Position numbers and translations under genes: made by a program. From Candidatus Zixiibacteriota bacterium (GTDB taxonomy: Bacteria; Zixibacteria; MSB-5A5; GN15; JAAZOE01), in contig JAQVRW010000146.1 in the NCBI GenBank assembly GCA_028700875.1, positions 1 through 7,469 of the forward strand: a DNA stretch of 7,469 bases. Direction: 5' to 3'. The notes beneath the pieces were generated by a model. The model worked only from the letters and a program-made list of their open reading frames with translations. It was not told the origin of the DNA and ran no database searches. Positions 1 through 5,640 of this stretch are shown here, piece after piece. How positions within the stretch are numbered: position 1 is the first letter of the stretch; each line of letters starts with the position of its first letter.

Positions 1-446
1 TGGGATGGGATTAGTTGGTCGCCGTTGGGGTCAGGGATGGATAGCGGTGTTGCCTCTTGACCGTGTACGACGGGAAATTGATTGCGGGGAGTATAATCAC
101 AACGGCCGACGATGTGGCGGCCATCAAGATAGTATCCTGGGACGGGAGCAGTTGGTCACCACTTGGCTCAGGGATGGGAGGAGGAATGTTTCCCTATGTC
201 AACGCCCTGACTGTGTACGACGGGCGACTGATAGCGGGGGGGTATTTCACAACGGCCAGCGGGGTGGCGGCGAGCATGATAGCGACCTTTGACGGGAGCC
301 GTTGGTCACCATTAGGGTCGGGGACGGATGCTTCGGTCAACGCCCTAACCGTGTACGATGGGAAATTGATAGCGGGAGGCTGGTTTACTATTGCGGGAAA
401 CAAGGTCGCCGCCTACCTGGCCGCGTGGAAACGAGCAACCAAGTAG
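1..446 (+). CDS. YDG-repeat, beta-propeller-like protein, C-terminal part, frameshifted
   Basis: This is the 3' end of a larger gene that begins outside the window. It is built of near-identical units of about 46-50 residues with the pattern LTVYDGKLIAGG-(Y/W)FTTA-G-VAA-IA-(W/F)DGS-WSPLGSG. The LTVYDG motifs start at 57, 207 and 345 (spacings 150 and 138 nt), and the DNA is repetitive too. Kelch-like or Rax2-like propeller folds use blades of this size, usually in secreted or surface proteins of unknown ligand, so that role is inferred. The reading frame changes. Bases 1-57 read WDGISWSPLGSGMDSGVAS in frame 1 and then hit TGA at 58-60. The repeat continues from TTG at 57 in frame 3, whose own upstream stop is TAG at 42-44. 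One missing base near 55-58 explains both. The gene ends AAWKRATK-TAG with no extra sorting domain visible. Whether it is a pseudogene, a sequencing error or programmed shifting cannot be told here. Confidence 0.75.
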
Positions 447-458
447 AGTAAAGGGCAT

Positions 459-484
459 CCCGGCCGATGTGGACATCGGCCGGG
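459..484. terminator. Perfect 12-bp hairpin between convergent genes (candidate bidirectional terminator)
   Basis: CCCGGCCGATGT at 459-470 pairs perfectly with ACATCGGCCGGG at 473-484 around a 2-nt GG spacer. It lies 12 nt past the stop of the repeat protein and 21 nt past the stop of rubrerythrin, which converge here. That position suits transcription termination or 3'-end protection for both transcripts. No strong T-run follows on the plus strand, and only CCCTTTACT on the minus strand, so a classical rho-independent terminator is not certain. Confidence 0.6.
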
Positions 485-505
485 CACAGAATCTGAATCT
501 TCCTT

Positions 506-1027
506 CTATATATCCAAATTCGCCGGTTCGTAATACTCACGCGGATGCTTGCAGCAGGGACACTTGGCCGGCGGTTCGGTCCCCTCATGGATATATCCAC
601 AAACGCTGCATTTCCATTTGATCGGCTTGTCGCGCTTGTACAACGTGCCGCTTTTCAACATCTCGAGAAGCTTCCTGTACCGGTCGCGGTGATGCGCCTC
701 GATCTTGGCGATCATTTTGAACAACGCCGCCGCGGCGGAATTGCCCTCTTCGTCAGCGTCTTTGGCAAACTGCACATACATCTCGGTGGTTTCATAATGC
801 TCCCCGCCGATAGCTTCTTCGAGATTGGCGGCGGTGTCGCCGATACCACCTAACAACGCAAATTCATCCTTGGCGTGACGGCTTTCGTTTTCGGCCGTCT
901 CCAGGAATATCTTAGCGATATAATGATGCCCTTCTTTCTGGGCCACCTTGGCGAAGAACGTGTACTTGTTGCGGGCTTGCGATTCCCCGGCAAATGCCGC
1001 CTTGAGATTTGCTTCGGTCTTGCTCAT
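506..1027 (-). CDS. rbr: Rubrerythrin (diiron peroxide reductase)
   Basis: Cytosolic non-haem iron protein that reduces hydrogen peroxide to water, typical of anaerobes and microaerophiles. Two domains are visible. A ferritin-like four-helix domain (residues about 1-135) has the diiron ligand pattern AGESQA, AENESRH, EHYETTEMY and KIEAHHRDRY. A C-terminal rubredoxin-like domain has KCSVCGYIHEG and CPCC, giving the two Cys pairs for an FeS4 centre. The 173-residue length fits the short end of classical rubrerythrins. The ATG at 1027 is preferred over the adjacent GTG at 1030 because AGGGAG (1039-1034) lies 6 nt upstream of it. The leader also has a 10-bp palindrome CGACATGTCG (1070-1079) and a TATAAC hexamer with only a poor -35 partner. 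It lies 102 nt after the flavoprotein gene on the same strand, so it may be co-transcribed or have its own promoter. Electrons normally come from rubredoxin or flavoprotein partners. Whether the upstream flavoprotein serves is speculation. Confidence 0.96.
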   Translation of the reverse strand: MSKTEANLKAAFAGESQARNKYTFFAKVAQKEGHHYIAKIFLETAENESRHAKDEFALLGGIGDTAANLEEAIGGEHYETTEMYVQFAKDADEEGNSAAAALFKMIAKIEAHHRDRYRKLLEMLKSGTLYKRDKPIKWKCSVCGYIHEGTEPPAKCPCCKHPREYYEPANLDI

Positions 1028-1129
1028 CACACACTCCCTGTTATCTTGTTAGATCAATGATTTCGTCCGCGACATGTCGTCCCTACCCGTTATCCGTTAT
1101 ATGCATCAATCCGGCAAGGCGAAAACGGT

Positions 1130-2362
1130 TCATCGCACCATGCTGGCCCCGGCGATCCAGCCGGTCGTCCAGGCGTTCTGGAAATTGAACCCGCCGGTAA
1201 GGCCGTCGATATCCAATATCTCCCCGGCGAAATACAACCCTGGGCATTTCCGGCTCTGCATGGTGTCGAAATCGACTTCCGTCAGATTGATCCCGCCGCA
1301 GGTGACGAACTCCTCTTTGAACGCCCCTTTGCCGCTGATAGCAAATCGCGCCGCGGTCAATTCTTCCACCAGCGCGGTCATTTTCGGTTTCGTAATAGTC
1401 GCCCAAGTCGTGTCCTTGGCGATACCGATATGCTGTACGATCCGGGTCCAGTATCGTTTGGGAATCGGCAGGACTTCTCCCGTATGGATTCGTTTCTTCC
1501 CGTGTTGTTCCTTGATCGCCGGGAGTTTCCGATACAGCGTCTCGGTCGTGTATTCCGGCAGGAAATTGACAGTCACTTCCGCCTGATAATCGTTGTCGTG
1601 AAGGATGCGGGCGCCCCATGCCGACAGTTTAAGCACTGCCGGCCCGCTCAGTCCCCAATGCGTGACCAGCATCGGGCCGGTTTGCGTCAGCTTACGTTTG
1701 GCCGCGCCTTTTATCGTGAGTTTGACATTCTCGAAAGCCACCCCGGCCAGTCCCTTCAAGCGAGGATCGGTCACCTTGAACGTGAACAGCGACGGCACGC
1801 AGGGAACGATGGTGTGTCCCAGTTCCTCGGCCAGGCGATACCCCCGCGCATTGCTTCCGGTAGCGATAAGCACGCGATGGAATCTCGCGGCCACGCCATC
1901 GGGGAGTTGAATTTCGAACGTCGGCTGGTTTTCATCATGAGCCACGGTCGTGATGCTCTTTATGCCGGTGTTCAACCGGATCTGCACGTCGGCCTTGATC
2001 GCGGCAGAATGGAGGCAATCGACAATCGTCGCTGATGTATCGGTGGTCGGAAACATCCGGCCCTCGTCTTCGACCTTCAGCGCGACTCCCTGCGATTGAA
2101 ACCAGGCGACCGTGTCGCGCGGTTGGAAACGGTTGAACGCTCCCCGAAGCTGTTTGCCGCCGCGCGGATAATATGTCACCAACTCGGCCGGGTCGAAACA
2201 ATGGTTGGTCACGTTGCACCGCCCGCCGCCGGAAATGCGCACTTTGTCCAGCGGGTGACTGGTCGCCTCAAAGATGACGATTTTGGCCGATGGGTCATTG
2301 GTGACGGCGGAAATCGCCGCGAAAAATCCGGCCGGACCGCCGCCGATGATTGCTATACGCAC
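1130..2362 (-). CDS. HI0933/BaiN-like NAD(P)/FAD-dependent oxidoreductase
   Basis: Soluble flavoprotein of the HI0933-like family (Pfam PF03486, TIGR00275-type 'aminoacetone oxidase family FAD-binding enzyme'). Members were annotated from weak similarity, and one relative (BaiN) acts in bile-acid reduction, so the true substrate here is unknown. The 410-residue length is normal. Visible motifs are the N-terminal Rossmann dinucleotide site GGGPAG (residues 7-12) with acidic FEA at the end of strand 2, the family signature SGGGRCNVTN (44-53), GRMFP, ATGS, the GPMLVTHWGLSGPA segment of the inserted domain, and the C-terminal FAD motif PGLYFAGEILDIDG followed by TGGFNFQNAW (from 374). The start is GTG at 2362, fixed by the immediate beta-alpha-beta fold MRIAIIGGG. 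There is no good Shine-Dalgarno, and it begins 6 nt after the stop of the zinc-ribbon gene, so translational coupling is likely. Confidence 0.92.
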   Translation of the reverse strand: MRIAIIGGGPAGFFAAISAVTNDPSAKIVIFEATSHPLDKVRISGGGRCNVTNHCFDPAELVTYYPRGGKQLRGAFNRFQPRDTVAWFQSQGVALKVEDEGRMFPTTDTSATIVDCLHSAAIKADVQIRLNTGIKSITTVAHDENQPTFEIQLPDGVAARFHRVLIATGSNARGYRLAEELGHTIVPCVPSLFTFKVTDPRLKGLAGVAFENVKLTIKGAAKRKLTQTGPMLVTHWGLSGPAVLKLSAWGARILHDNDYQAEVTVNFLPEYTTETLYRKLPAIKEQHGKKRIHTGEVLPIPKRYWTRIVQHIGIAKDTTWATITKPKMTALVEELTAARFAISGKGAFKEEFVTCGGINLTEVDFDTMQSRKCPGLYFAGEILDIDGLTGGFNFQNAWTTGWIAGASMVR

Positions 2363-2368
2363 GGCCGC

Positions 2369-2635
2369 TCAGCCGAAGAACCTGTCCAGCGACCCACGGC
2401 ACCCCTTGATCGGACAACGGCTGCCGACCTTTTTGCCGGAGATGGCGCTCGAACAGATATGGAAACATTCCGTACACCGCAGGTCCAGCTTGGGTTTGTT
2501 GGATCCGTACACGATATATCCGCCGACGAATTCCAATCTTCCCTGGCAATGCCCGACCCCGCACGGCAGCCCGGCCTGAATATAGCTGATCGATTCAACC
2601 ATCCGGCCGCATTCCGAACATTTCAAATACCCCAT
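2369..2635 (-). CDS. Small double zinc-ribbon protein
   Basis: An 88-residue protein that I cannot assign to a named family. It contains two tandem, internally similar CX2C...CX4C modules: C6/C9 with C25/C30, and C54/C57 with C74/C79. Each opens with L(K/R)C(S/T)EC, and each second pair is followed by a G-x-L pattern. The linker (about residues 34-51) is FVGGYIVYGSNKPKLDL. The extra Cys61 is unmatched. Paired zinc ribbons of this size usually bind nucleic acid or act as adaptors, which is inference only. The frame stays open upstream of 2635, but the ATG at 2635 is chosen because a near-perfect AAGGAGG lies 8 nt before it, and the upstream translation is low-complexity and cysteine-poor. It is the first gene of a probable operon with the flavoprotein (6-nt gap), possibly also with rubrerythrin further on. 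Confidence 0.82.
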   Translation of the reverse strand: MGYLKCSECGRMVESISYIQAGLPCGVGHCQGRLEFVGGYIVYGSNKPKLDLRCTECFHICSSAISGKKVGSRCPIKGCRGSLDRFFG

Positions 2636-2643
2636 GACGGTTA

Positions 2644-2650
2644 CCTCCTT
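2644..2650 (-). promoter_or_regulatory. Strong Shine-Dalgarno that fixes the zinc-ribbon start
   Basis: AAGGAGG on the minus strand, 8 nt before the ATG at 2635. It excludes the longer reading of this frame that would start far upstream. Confidence 0.85.
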
Positions 2651-2663
2651 ATCGATTGGACGT

Positions 2664-2692
2664 AAGAAAAACATATGTGGCCGCCGTGTCAA
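2664..2692 (-). promoter_or_regulatory. Candidate promoter for the zinc-ribbon/flavoprotein operon
   Basis: A perfect -35 hexamer TTGACA (minus strand, 2692-2687) is followed after 17 nt by TTTCTT (2669-2664), which matches only three of six -10 positions. It sits 14 nt before the Shine-Dalgarno. The -35 is good, the -10 is poor, and no start site is proven. Confidence 0.3.
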
Positions 2693-2883
2693 TTCCAATT
2701 GTCGATAGCGCCTTCCGGTAACCCACCCCGTCTCCTCTTTTCCGCTCGACCGGATTGCCCGTTTTCCCCCCGGCCGAGGAAATATCTTCCCGACCCCGAA
2801 TTTCTGAATTCGATGCCCGAAAACCGGATGCACGAATATCACCCGCCTGTTACATTGTCCTCGTCGAAATGAAAAAGCGCCCG

Positions 2884-2889
2884 TATAAT
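2884..2889 (+). promoter_or_regulatory. -10 element of the probable ada promoter, possible Ada-site-like AAAGCGC next to it
   Basis: A perfect TATAAT at 2884-2889 lies 44 nt before the ada start codon. At the expected 16-18 nt distance upstream there is no recognisable -35, as in activator-dependent promoters. AAAGCGC at 2874-2880 resembles the core of the E. coli Ada box (AAAGCGCA), but it lies between the -35 and -10 positions rather than upstream of -35. Binding is therefore a guess. The rest of 2693-2860 shows nothing I can name. Confidence 0.4.
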
Positions 2890-2933
2890 GACGAGCGACG
2901 AACATAACGGCCATATCCGACAGGAGCGCAACG

Positions 2934-4049
2934 ATGACCAAACTTCCCCCGGCCTCCGCGATGTACCAGGCGCTGGTGAATCGCGACACCACCTATGAGG
3001 GCGTCTTTTTCGTCGGGGTCAAAACCACCGGCATCTTCTGCCGCCCGACCTGCCCGGCCAGAAAACCGAAGGCCGAAAATGTCGAATATTTCTCCTCCGC
3101 AGGCGATGCCCTTTTCGCCGGGTACCGGCCTTGTGGGCGATGTCATCCTCTGGATAAGGACAAACAGGCCCCGGAACTGGTCCGGCGGTTATGCGAAGCT
3201 GTCGAACAGTCCCCCTCGCAAAAAATCTCCGATGCGCACCTGCGCGCGATGGGCATCGATCCTTCCACCGCCCGACGGCAGTTCAGACGGTACTATGGCA
3301 TGACCTTCCAGGCCTACAGCCGGGCGCGACGGATGGGTTCGGCTTTGCATGAGATTCGCCGGGGCGAGAGCGTGATCGGAGCGCAGATCGATCACGGTTT
3401 CGAATCGGCCAGCGGATTCTGGGAGGCGTTCAAACAGGTCTTCGGCGCCCCGCCCAGCAAGGCCGGGCAGGTCAGGTGTCTTTATGCCCGCTGGATCGAT
3501 ACGCCCCTCGGCGCCATGCTGGCCCTGGCCGACAACGATGGCTTGCACCTGCTCGAATTCGTCGACCGTCGCGGCCTGGAAAACGAAATCCTGAAACTGC
3601 GCAAGCGCCTGAAATGTATCATCGTCCCCGGCACAAATGCGCATCTGGACACGATCAGCGCCGAACTGAAAAACTACTTCGACGGCGCATCCGCAAGCTT
3701 CACCGTCCCGTTGGTTCCCGCAGGGTCAGCTTTCGAGCAATCAGTATGGAAACTTTTGCAGACGATTCCTCCCGGCCAAACATGGTCGTACTCGCAATTG
3801 GCACGCAAACTCGGCAATCCCAACGCCACCCGCGCCGTGGGACGGGCCAACGGCCGCAACTGCCTGGCTATCGTGATTCCCTGCCATCGGGTCATCCGCG
3901 CCGATGGGCACCTGTGCGGCTATGGCGGCGGCATCTGGCGCAAGCAATGGCTGCTGGACCACGAACGCAAGGTGACGGGCCACGGCGAGGCGTCGCCGGA
4001 TTTGTTTGCCCGCCGAACTTCCGCCGGGACATCCCATGCACGCAGGTGA
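2934..4049 (+). CDS. ada: Ada: methylphosphotriester/O6-methylguanine-DNA methyltransferase and transcription activator
   Basis: Repairs alkylated DNA by suicidal methyl transfer to its own cysteines, and activates alkylation-response genes once methylated. All three parts are present in 371 residues (E. coli Ada is 354). Residues about 8-75 form the Ada zinc domain with FFVGVKTTGIFCRPTC and RPCGRCHP; C36, C40, C67 and C70 bind zinc, and C36 is the expected phosphotriester acceptor. Residues about 80-178 form an AraC-type double helix-turn-helix. Residues about 182-345 form the methyltransferase domain with active-site PCHRVI, where C317 is the O6-methylguanine acceptor, preceded by the recognition helix region RAVGRANGRN. 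C310 stands where related enzymes commonly have proline. The start is ATG at 2934 with AGGAG 7 nt upstream. A tail of about 25 residues after the methyltransferase domain runs into the next gene, whose start overlaps by 14 nt, which implies co-translation. Confidence 0.96.
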   Translation: MTKLPPASAMYQALVNRDTTYEGVFFVGVKTTGIFCRPTCPARKPKAENVEYFSSAGDALFAGYRPCGRCHPLDKDKQAPELVRRLCEAVEQSPSQKISDAHLRAMGIDPSTARRQFRRYYGMTFQAYSRARRMGSALHEIRRGESVIGAQIDHGFESASGFWEAFKQVFGAPPSKAGQVRCLYARWIDTPLGAMLALADNDGLHLLEFVDRRGLENEILKLRKRLKCIIVPGTNAHLDTISAELKNYFDGASASFTVPLVPAGSAFEQSVWKLLQTIPPGQTWSYSQLARKLGNPNATRAVGRANGRNCLAIVIPCHRVIRADGHLCGYGGGIWRKQWLLDHERKVTGHGEASPDLFARRTSAGTSHARR

Positions 4050-4917
4050 TATCGTCCGCCTGATAACTCTCGCGGCGATCTGGGGCGGGTCGTTTATCTT
4101 CATGCGTGTGCTGGCCCCGGTGCTGGGGCCGGTGGTGACCGCCGATTTGCGGGTGCTGATCGCCGGCCTCGCCCTGATCGTCTATTTCCGCATCATCCGC
4201 TTCGATCCTCAGTGGCGCCGCTTCTGGAAACAGTACCTGTTCATCGGCGCGGTCAATTCGGCCCTGCCGTTTTTCCTCTTTTCGTTCGCGGCCTTGCACA
4301 TCCCCGCCTCGTATTCGGTCATCATGAACTCCACCTCGCCCTTTTTCGCGGCCGTCTTTTCGGCTATCTGGCTGCATGATCGGCTGACGGCCAAGAAGGT
4401 CATTGGCCTGTTGATCGGCGCGGTCGGCGTGGCCTTCGTGGCCGGAATCGGCGTCGCCGAAAGCAGTCCCATGTTCAACCTGGCCCTGGCCGCCTGCATC
4501 CTGGCGGCGGTGTGTTATGGCGCGTCCGCCACGTACATCAAGAAAGCGGGGAGCGAGTTGACGCCGATGGGGATCGCCGGGGGAAGCCAGCTCATGGCCG
4601 GATTGCTGCTCATTCCCGTCATCCCGCTTGCGCCCGTCAGGGCCGCGATAACGCCATCGGTCATCGTCGGTGTAATCGTCTTCGCCCTGCTATGCAGCGC
4701 CTTCGCCTACCTGCTGTATTACCGCCTGATCGCCGACCTGGGCCCGACCAAAGCCCTCACGGTGACGTTCCTGATGCCGGTGTTTGGGATGATCTGGGGG
4801 GCATCGATTTTGAACGAGACGATCACCGTCTCGATGCTTGCCGGGACGGCCTTGATCTTGCTGGGCACGATGTTGGTGCTGAACGTCCGCCTCCCCGGCA
4901 TCATATCCCCCCGCTGA
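4036..4917 (+). CDS. EamA/DMT-superfamily membrane transporter
   Basis: A 293-residue inner-membrane protein with about ten hydrophobic segments (roughly residues 7-26, 33-51, 66-85, 91-112, 120-139, 146-167, 176-197, 204-229, 238-258, 265-285). It is arranged as two homologous EamA halves (about 6-139 and 148-284). Family hallmarks are the opening AAIWGGSFIFMRV, the loop motif LHDRLTAKKVIGLLIGAVGV ending the first half, and LNETITVSMLAGTALILLGT ending the second. Members export amino acids, metabolites or drugs, and the substrate cannot be predicted. The start is ATG at 4036, inside the last codons of ada. The in-frame TTG at 4006 would add only hydrophilic residues. The 14-nt overlap with ada suggests the two are translated from one message, so alkylation-inducible expression is possible but unproven. 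Confidence 0.92.
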   Translation: MHAGDIVRLITLAAIWGGSFIFMRVLAPVLGPVVTADLRVLIAGLALIVYFRIIRFDPQWRRFWKQYLFIGAVNSALPFFLFSFAALHIPASYSVIMNSTSPFFAAVFSAIWLHDRLTAKKVIGLLIGAVGVAFVAGIGVAESSPMFNLALAACILAAVCYGASATYIKKAGSELTPMGIAGGSQLMAGLLLIPVIPLAPVRAAITPSVIVGVIVFALLCSAFAYLLYYRLIADLGPTKALTVTFLMPVFGMIWGASILNETITVSMLAGTALILLGTMLVLNVRLPGIISPR

Positions 4918-4930
4918 GAGGAAATTGTCT

Positions 4931-5069
4931 GAATCGATAGCATTCTTCTACTGATTTTTGGGCGAATCGGCGGAATTATTCGTTGGAATAATATGGATCG
5001 CTTGCGGTTGCGGGAAAATGGTTTCGAATGGTTATTTTTTGTGTTTGTGGCCATTTTGTAATACAAAGT
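4931..5069. repeat. 139-nt imperfect direct repeat, copy A
   Basis: Runs from GAATCGATAGCATTC to TAATACAAAGT just after the transporter gene. It aligns without gaps to copy B (5174-5312), with 110 of 139 bases identical by hand count. The ends are almost perfectly conserved, and the middle (about 4961-4980) has diverged. It ends in a 13-nt palindrome TTTGTAATACAAA (5055-5067). Confidence 0.85.
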
Positions 5070-5071
5070 CA

Positions 5072-5090
5072 CCCACCCCGTTGGGGTGGG
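5072..5090. repeat. Hairpin of the CCCAC...GTGGG type (1 of 3)
   Basis: CCCACCCC (5072-5079), GTT loop, GGGGTGGG (5083-5090): a perfect 8-bp GC-rich stem starting 2 nt after repeat copy A. There is no T-run on either side, so it is not an obvious terminator. Confidence 0.7.
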
Positions 5091-5102
5091 CTGAATCGCC
5101 AT

Positions 5103-5174
5103 GCCCCTTGCGGGGCGTTTCGTGCCGGTGTCCCGGATACCTGTGCGGGAGGGGGTTCCCGACCGCGCAGCGCG
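5103..5174. repeat. Cluster of GC-rich palindromes between the two 139-nt copies
   Basis: Three short perfect inverted repeats follow one another. GCCCC/TTGC/GGGGC is at 5103-5116. CGGGA/GGGGGT/TCCCG is at 5146-5161. CGCGC/A/GCGCG is at 5164-5174, whose last base is the first base of repeat copy B. Together with the hairpin at 5072-5090 they fill most of the 104-nt spacer between the copies. Confidence 0.55.
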
Positions 5175-5312
5175 AATCGATGGCATTCTTCTACTGATTT
5201 GCGCCCCAAAAACGACAATTTTTCGCTGGAATATTATGGTTGCCATGAGGTTGCAGGGAAATGGTTTCGGTTTGTCATTTTTGGTGTTTTTGGCCATTTT
5301 GTAATACAAAGT
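5174..5312. repeat. 139-nt imperfect direct repeat, copy B
   Basis: Same length and orientation as copy A, offset by 243 nt. It ends in the same palindrome TTTGTAATACAAA (5298-5310), which runs directly into a second one, AAAGTAATACTTT (5308-5320), and a run of eight T (5318-5325). On the minus strand one frame is open through both copies. In that frame the 29 differences fall 14, 8 and 7 at codon positions 1, 2 and 3, so there is no third-position excess and the copies look non-coding. Confidence 0.85.
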
Positions 5313-5443
5313 AATACTTTTTTTTGCGGCTTTTCCTGCACTGAAGGTCGGGCCACCGGGCTAAACAGGTTTGGACAGGGGACCCGGCGTTTTACTCAGA
5401 CGTATAGAACCTGATGGTTTCATCTAATAAAGGGGCGCGGGCT

Positions 5444-5464
5444 CGTAATCACCATCAAAGTGGT
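5444..5464. repeat. Short direct repeat with internal inverted repeat, copy 1
   Basis: CGTAATCACCATCA followed by AA and GTGGT. It matches 5532-5552 at 19 of 21 positions. Each copy contains CACCA facing TGGT(G) across a 6-nt loop, so each could fold into a small hairpin. Confidence 0.6.
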
Positions 5465-5498
5465 GTTGATTTTGCGGAAGGCGATAGAAAAGCGGGAA

Positions 5499-5522
5499 CC
5501 CACCGCAACAAGTTGCAGTGGG
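5499..5522. repeat. Hairpin of the CCCAC...GTGGG type (2 of 3)
   Basis: CCCAC-C-GCAAC (5499-5509), AA loop, GTTGC-A-GTGGG (5512-5522). This is two 5-bp stem segments separated by one C/A mismatch. It lies between the two 21-nt direct repeats. Confidence 0.6.
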
Positions 5523-5531
5523 CCACCGTTC

Positions 5532-5552
5532 CGTAATCACCATCATTGTGGT
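5532..5552. repeat. Short direct repeat with internal inverted repeat, copy 2
   Basis: CGTAATCACCATCA followed by TT and GTGGT, 88 nt after copy 1. The two differences fall in the loop of the potential hairpin, while the arms are kept. That is what a structure-conserving element would show, though two changes are too few to prove it. Confidence 0.6.
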
Positions 5553-5615
5553 AGTAAATTGGGTAAATTGGGCCGGGTGGGAGGTGAATAAATATGCCAG
5601 ATCGCGTCTCGGAAT

Positions 5616-5633
5616 CCCACAGCAAGCTGTGGG
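5616..5633. terminator. Hairpin of the CCCAC...GTGGG type (3 of 3), directly after the SQTCD-protein gene
   Basis: CCCACAGC (5616-5623), AA loop, GCTGTGGG (5626-5633): a perfect 8-bp stem. On the minus strand it begins 7 nt after the stop codon of the gene ending at 5641, so it may end or protect that transcript. No T-run follows it (ATTCCG), so it is not a standard rho-independent terminator and may be a member of the local repeat family. Confidence 0.5.
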
Positions 5634-5640
5634 TTACCCG

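Larger units (their letters stand above)
5313..5640. other. Gene-free stretch with scattered short repeats
   Basis: No convincing gene is seen. The stretch holds the T-run at 5318-5325, a weak 5-bp inverted repeat CCGGG/CCCGG (5356-5360 and 5383-5387), and the direct-repeat pair and two hairpins listed separately. It also has a tandem TAAATTGGG twice (5555-5572). Together with 4918-5312 it forms a 723-nt block between convergent genes. Confidence 0.6.

Noticed and set aside
1083..2219. Several long open frames antisense or out of frame within the flavoprotein gene
   Set aside because: They are arginine-rich shadow frames of a GC-rich gene. The flavoprotein frame carries all the family motifs.
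2636..2992. Upstream extension of the zinc-ribbon reading frame to 207 residues
   Set aside because: The strong AAGGAGG at 2650-2644 and the candidate promoters lie inside it. The extra sequence has no domain features and would cross the ada start on the other strand.
4719..5309. Minus-strand open frame of 196 codons across both 139-nt repeats
   Set aside because: It starts at TTG without a ribosome site and runs antisense into the transporter gene. The two copies differ without third-position excess (14/8/7), so it is treated as a by-product of the repeats.
5028..5414. Plus-strand open frame of 128 codons through the palindrome cluster and repeat copy B
   Set aside because: It is composed of repeat and hairpin sequence, and its proline/glycine/cysteine-rich translation reflects GC palindromes. 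No ribosome site is seen.
4931..5552. CRISPR array
   Set aside because: There are only two copies of each repeat, the unit is 139 nt or imperfect 21 nt, spacers are unequal, and no cas gene is present.
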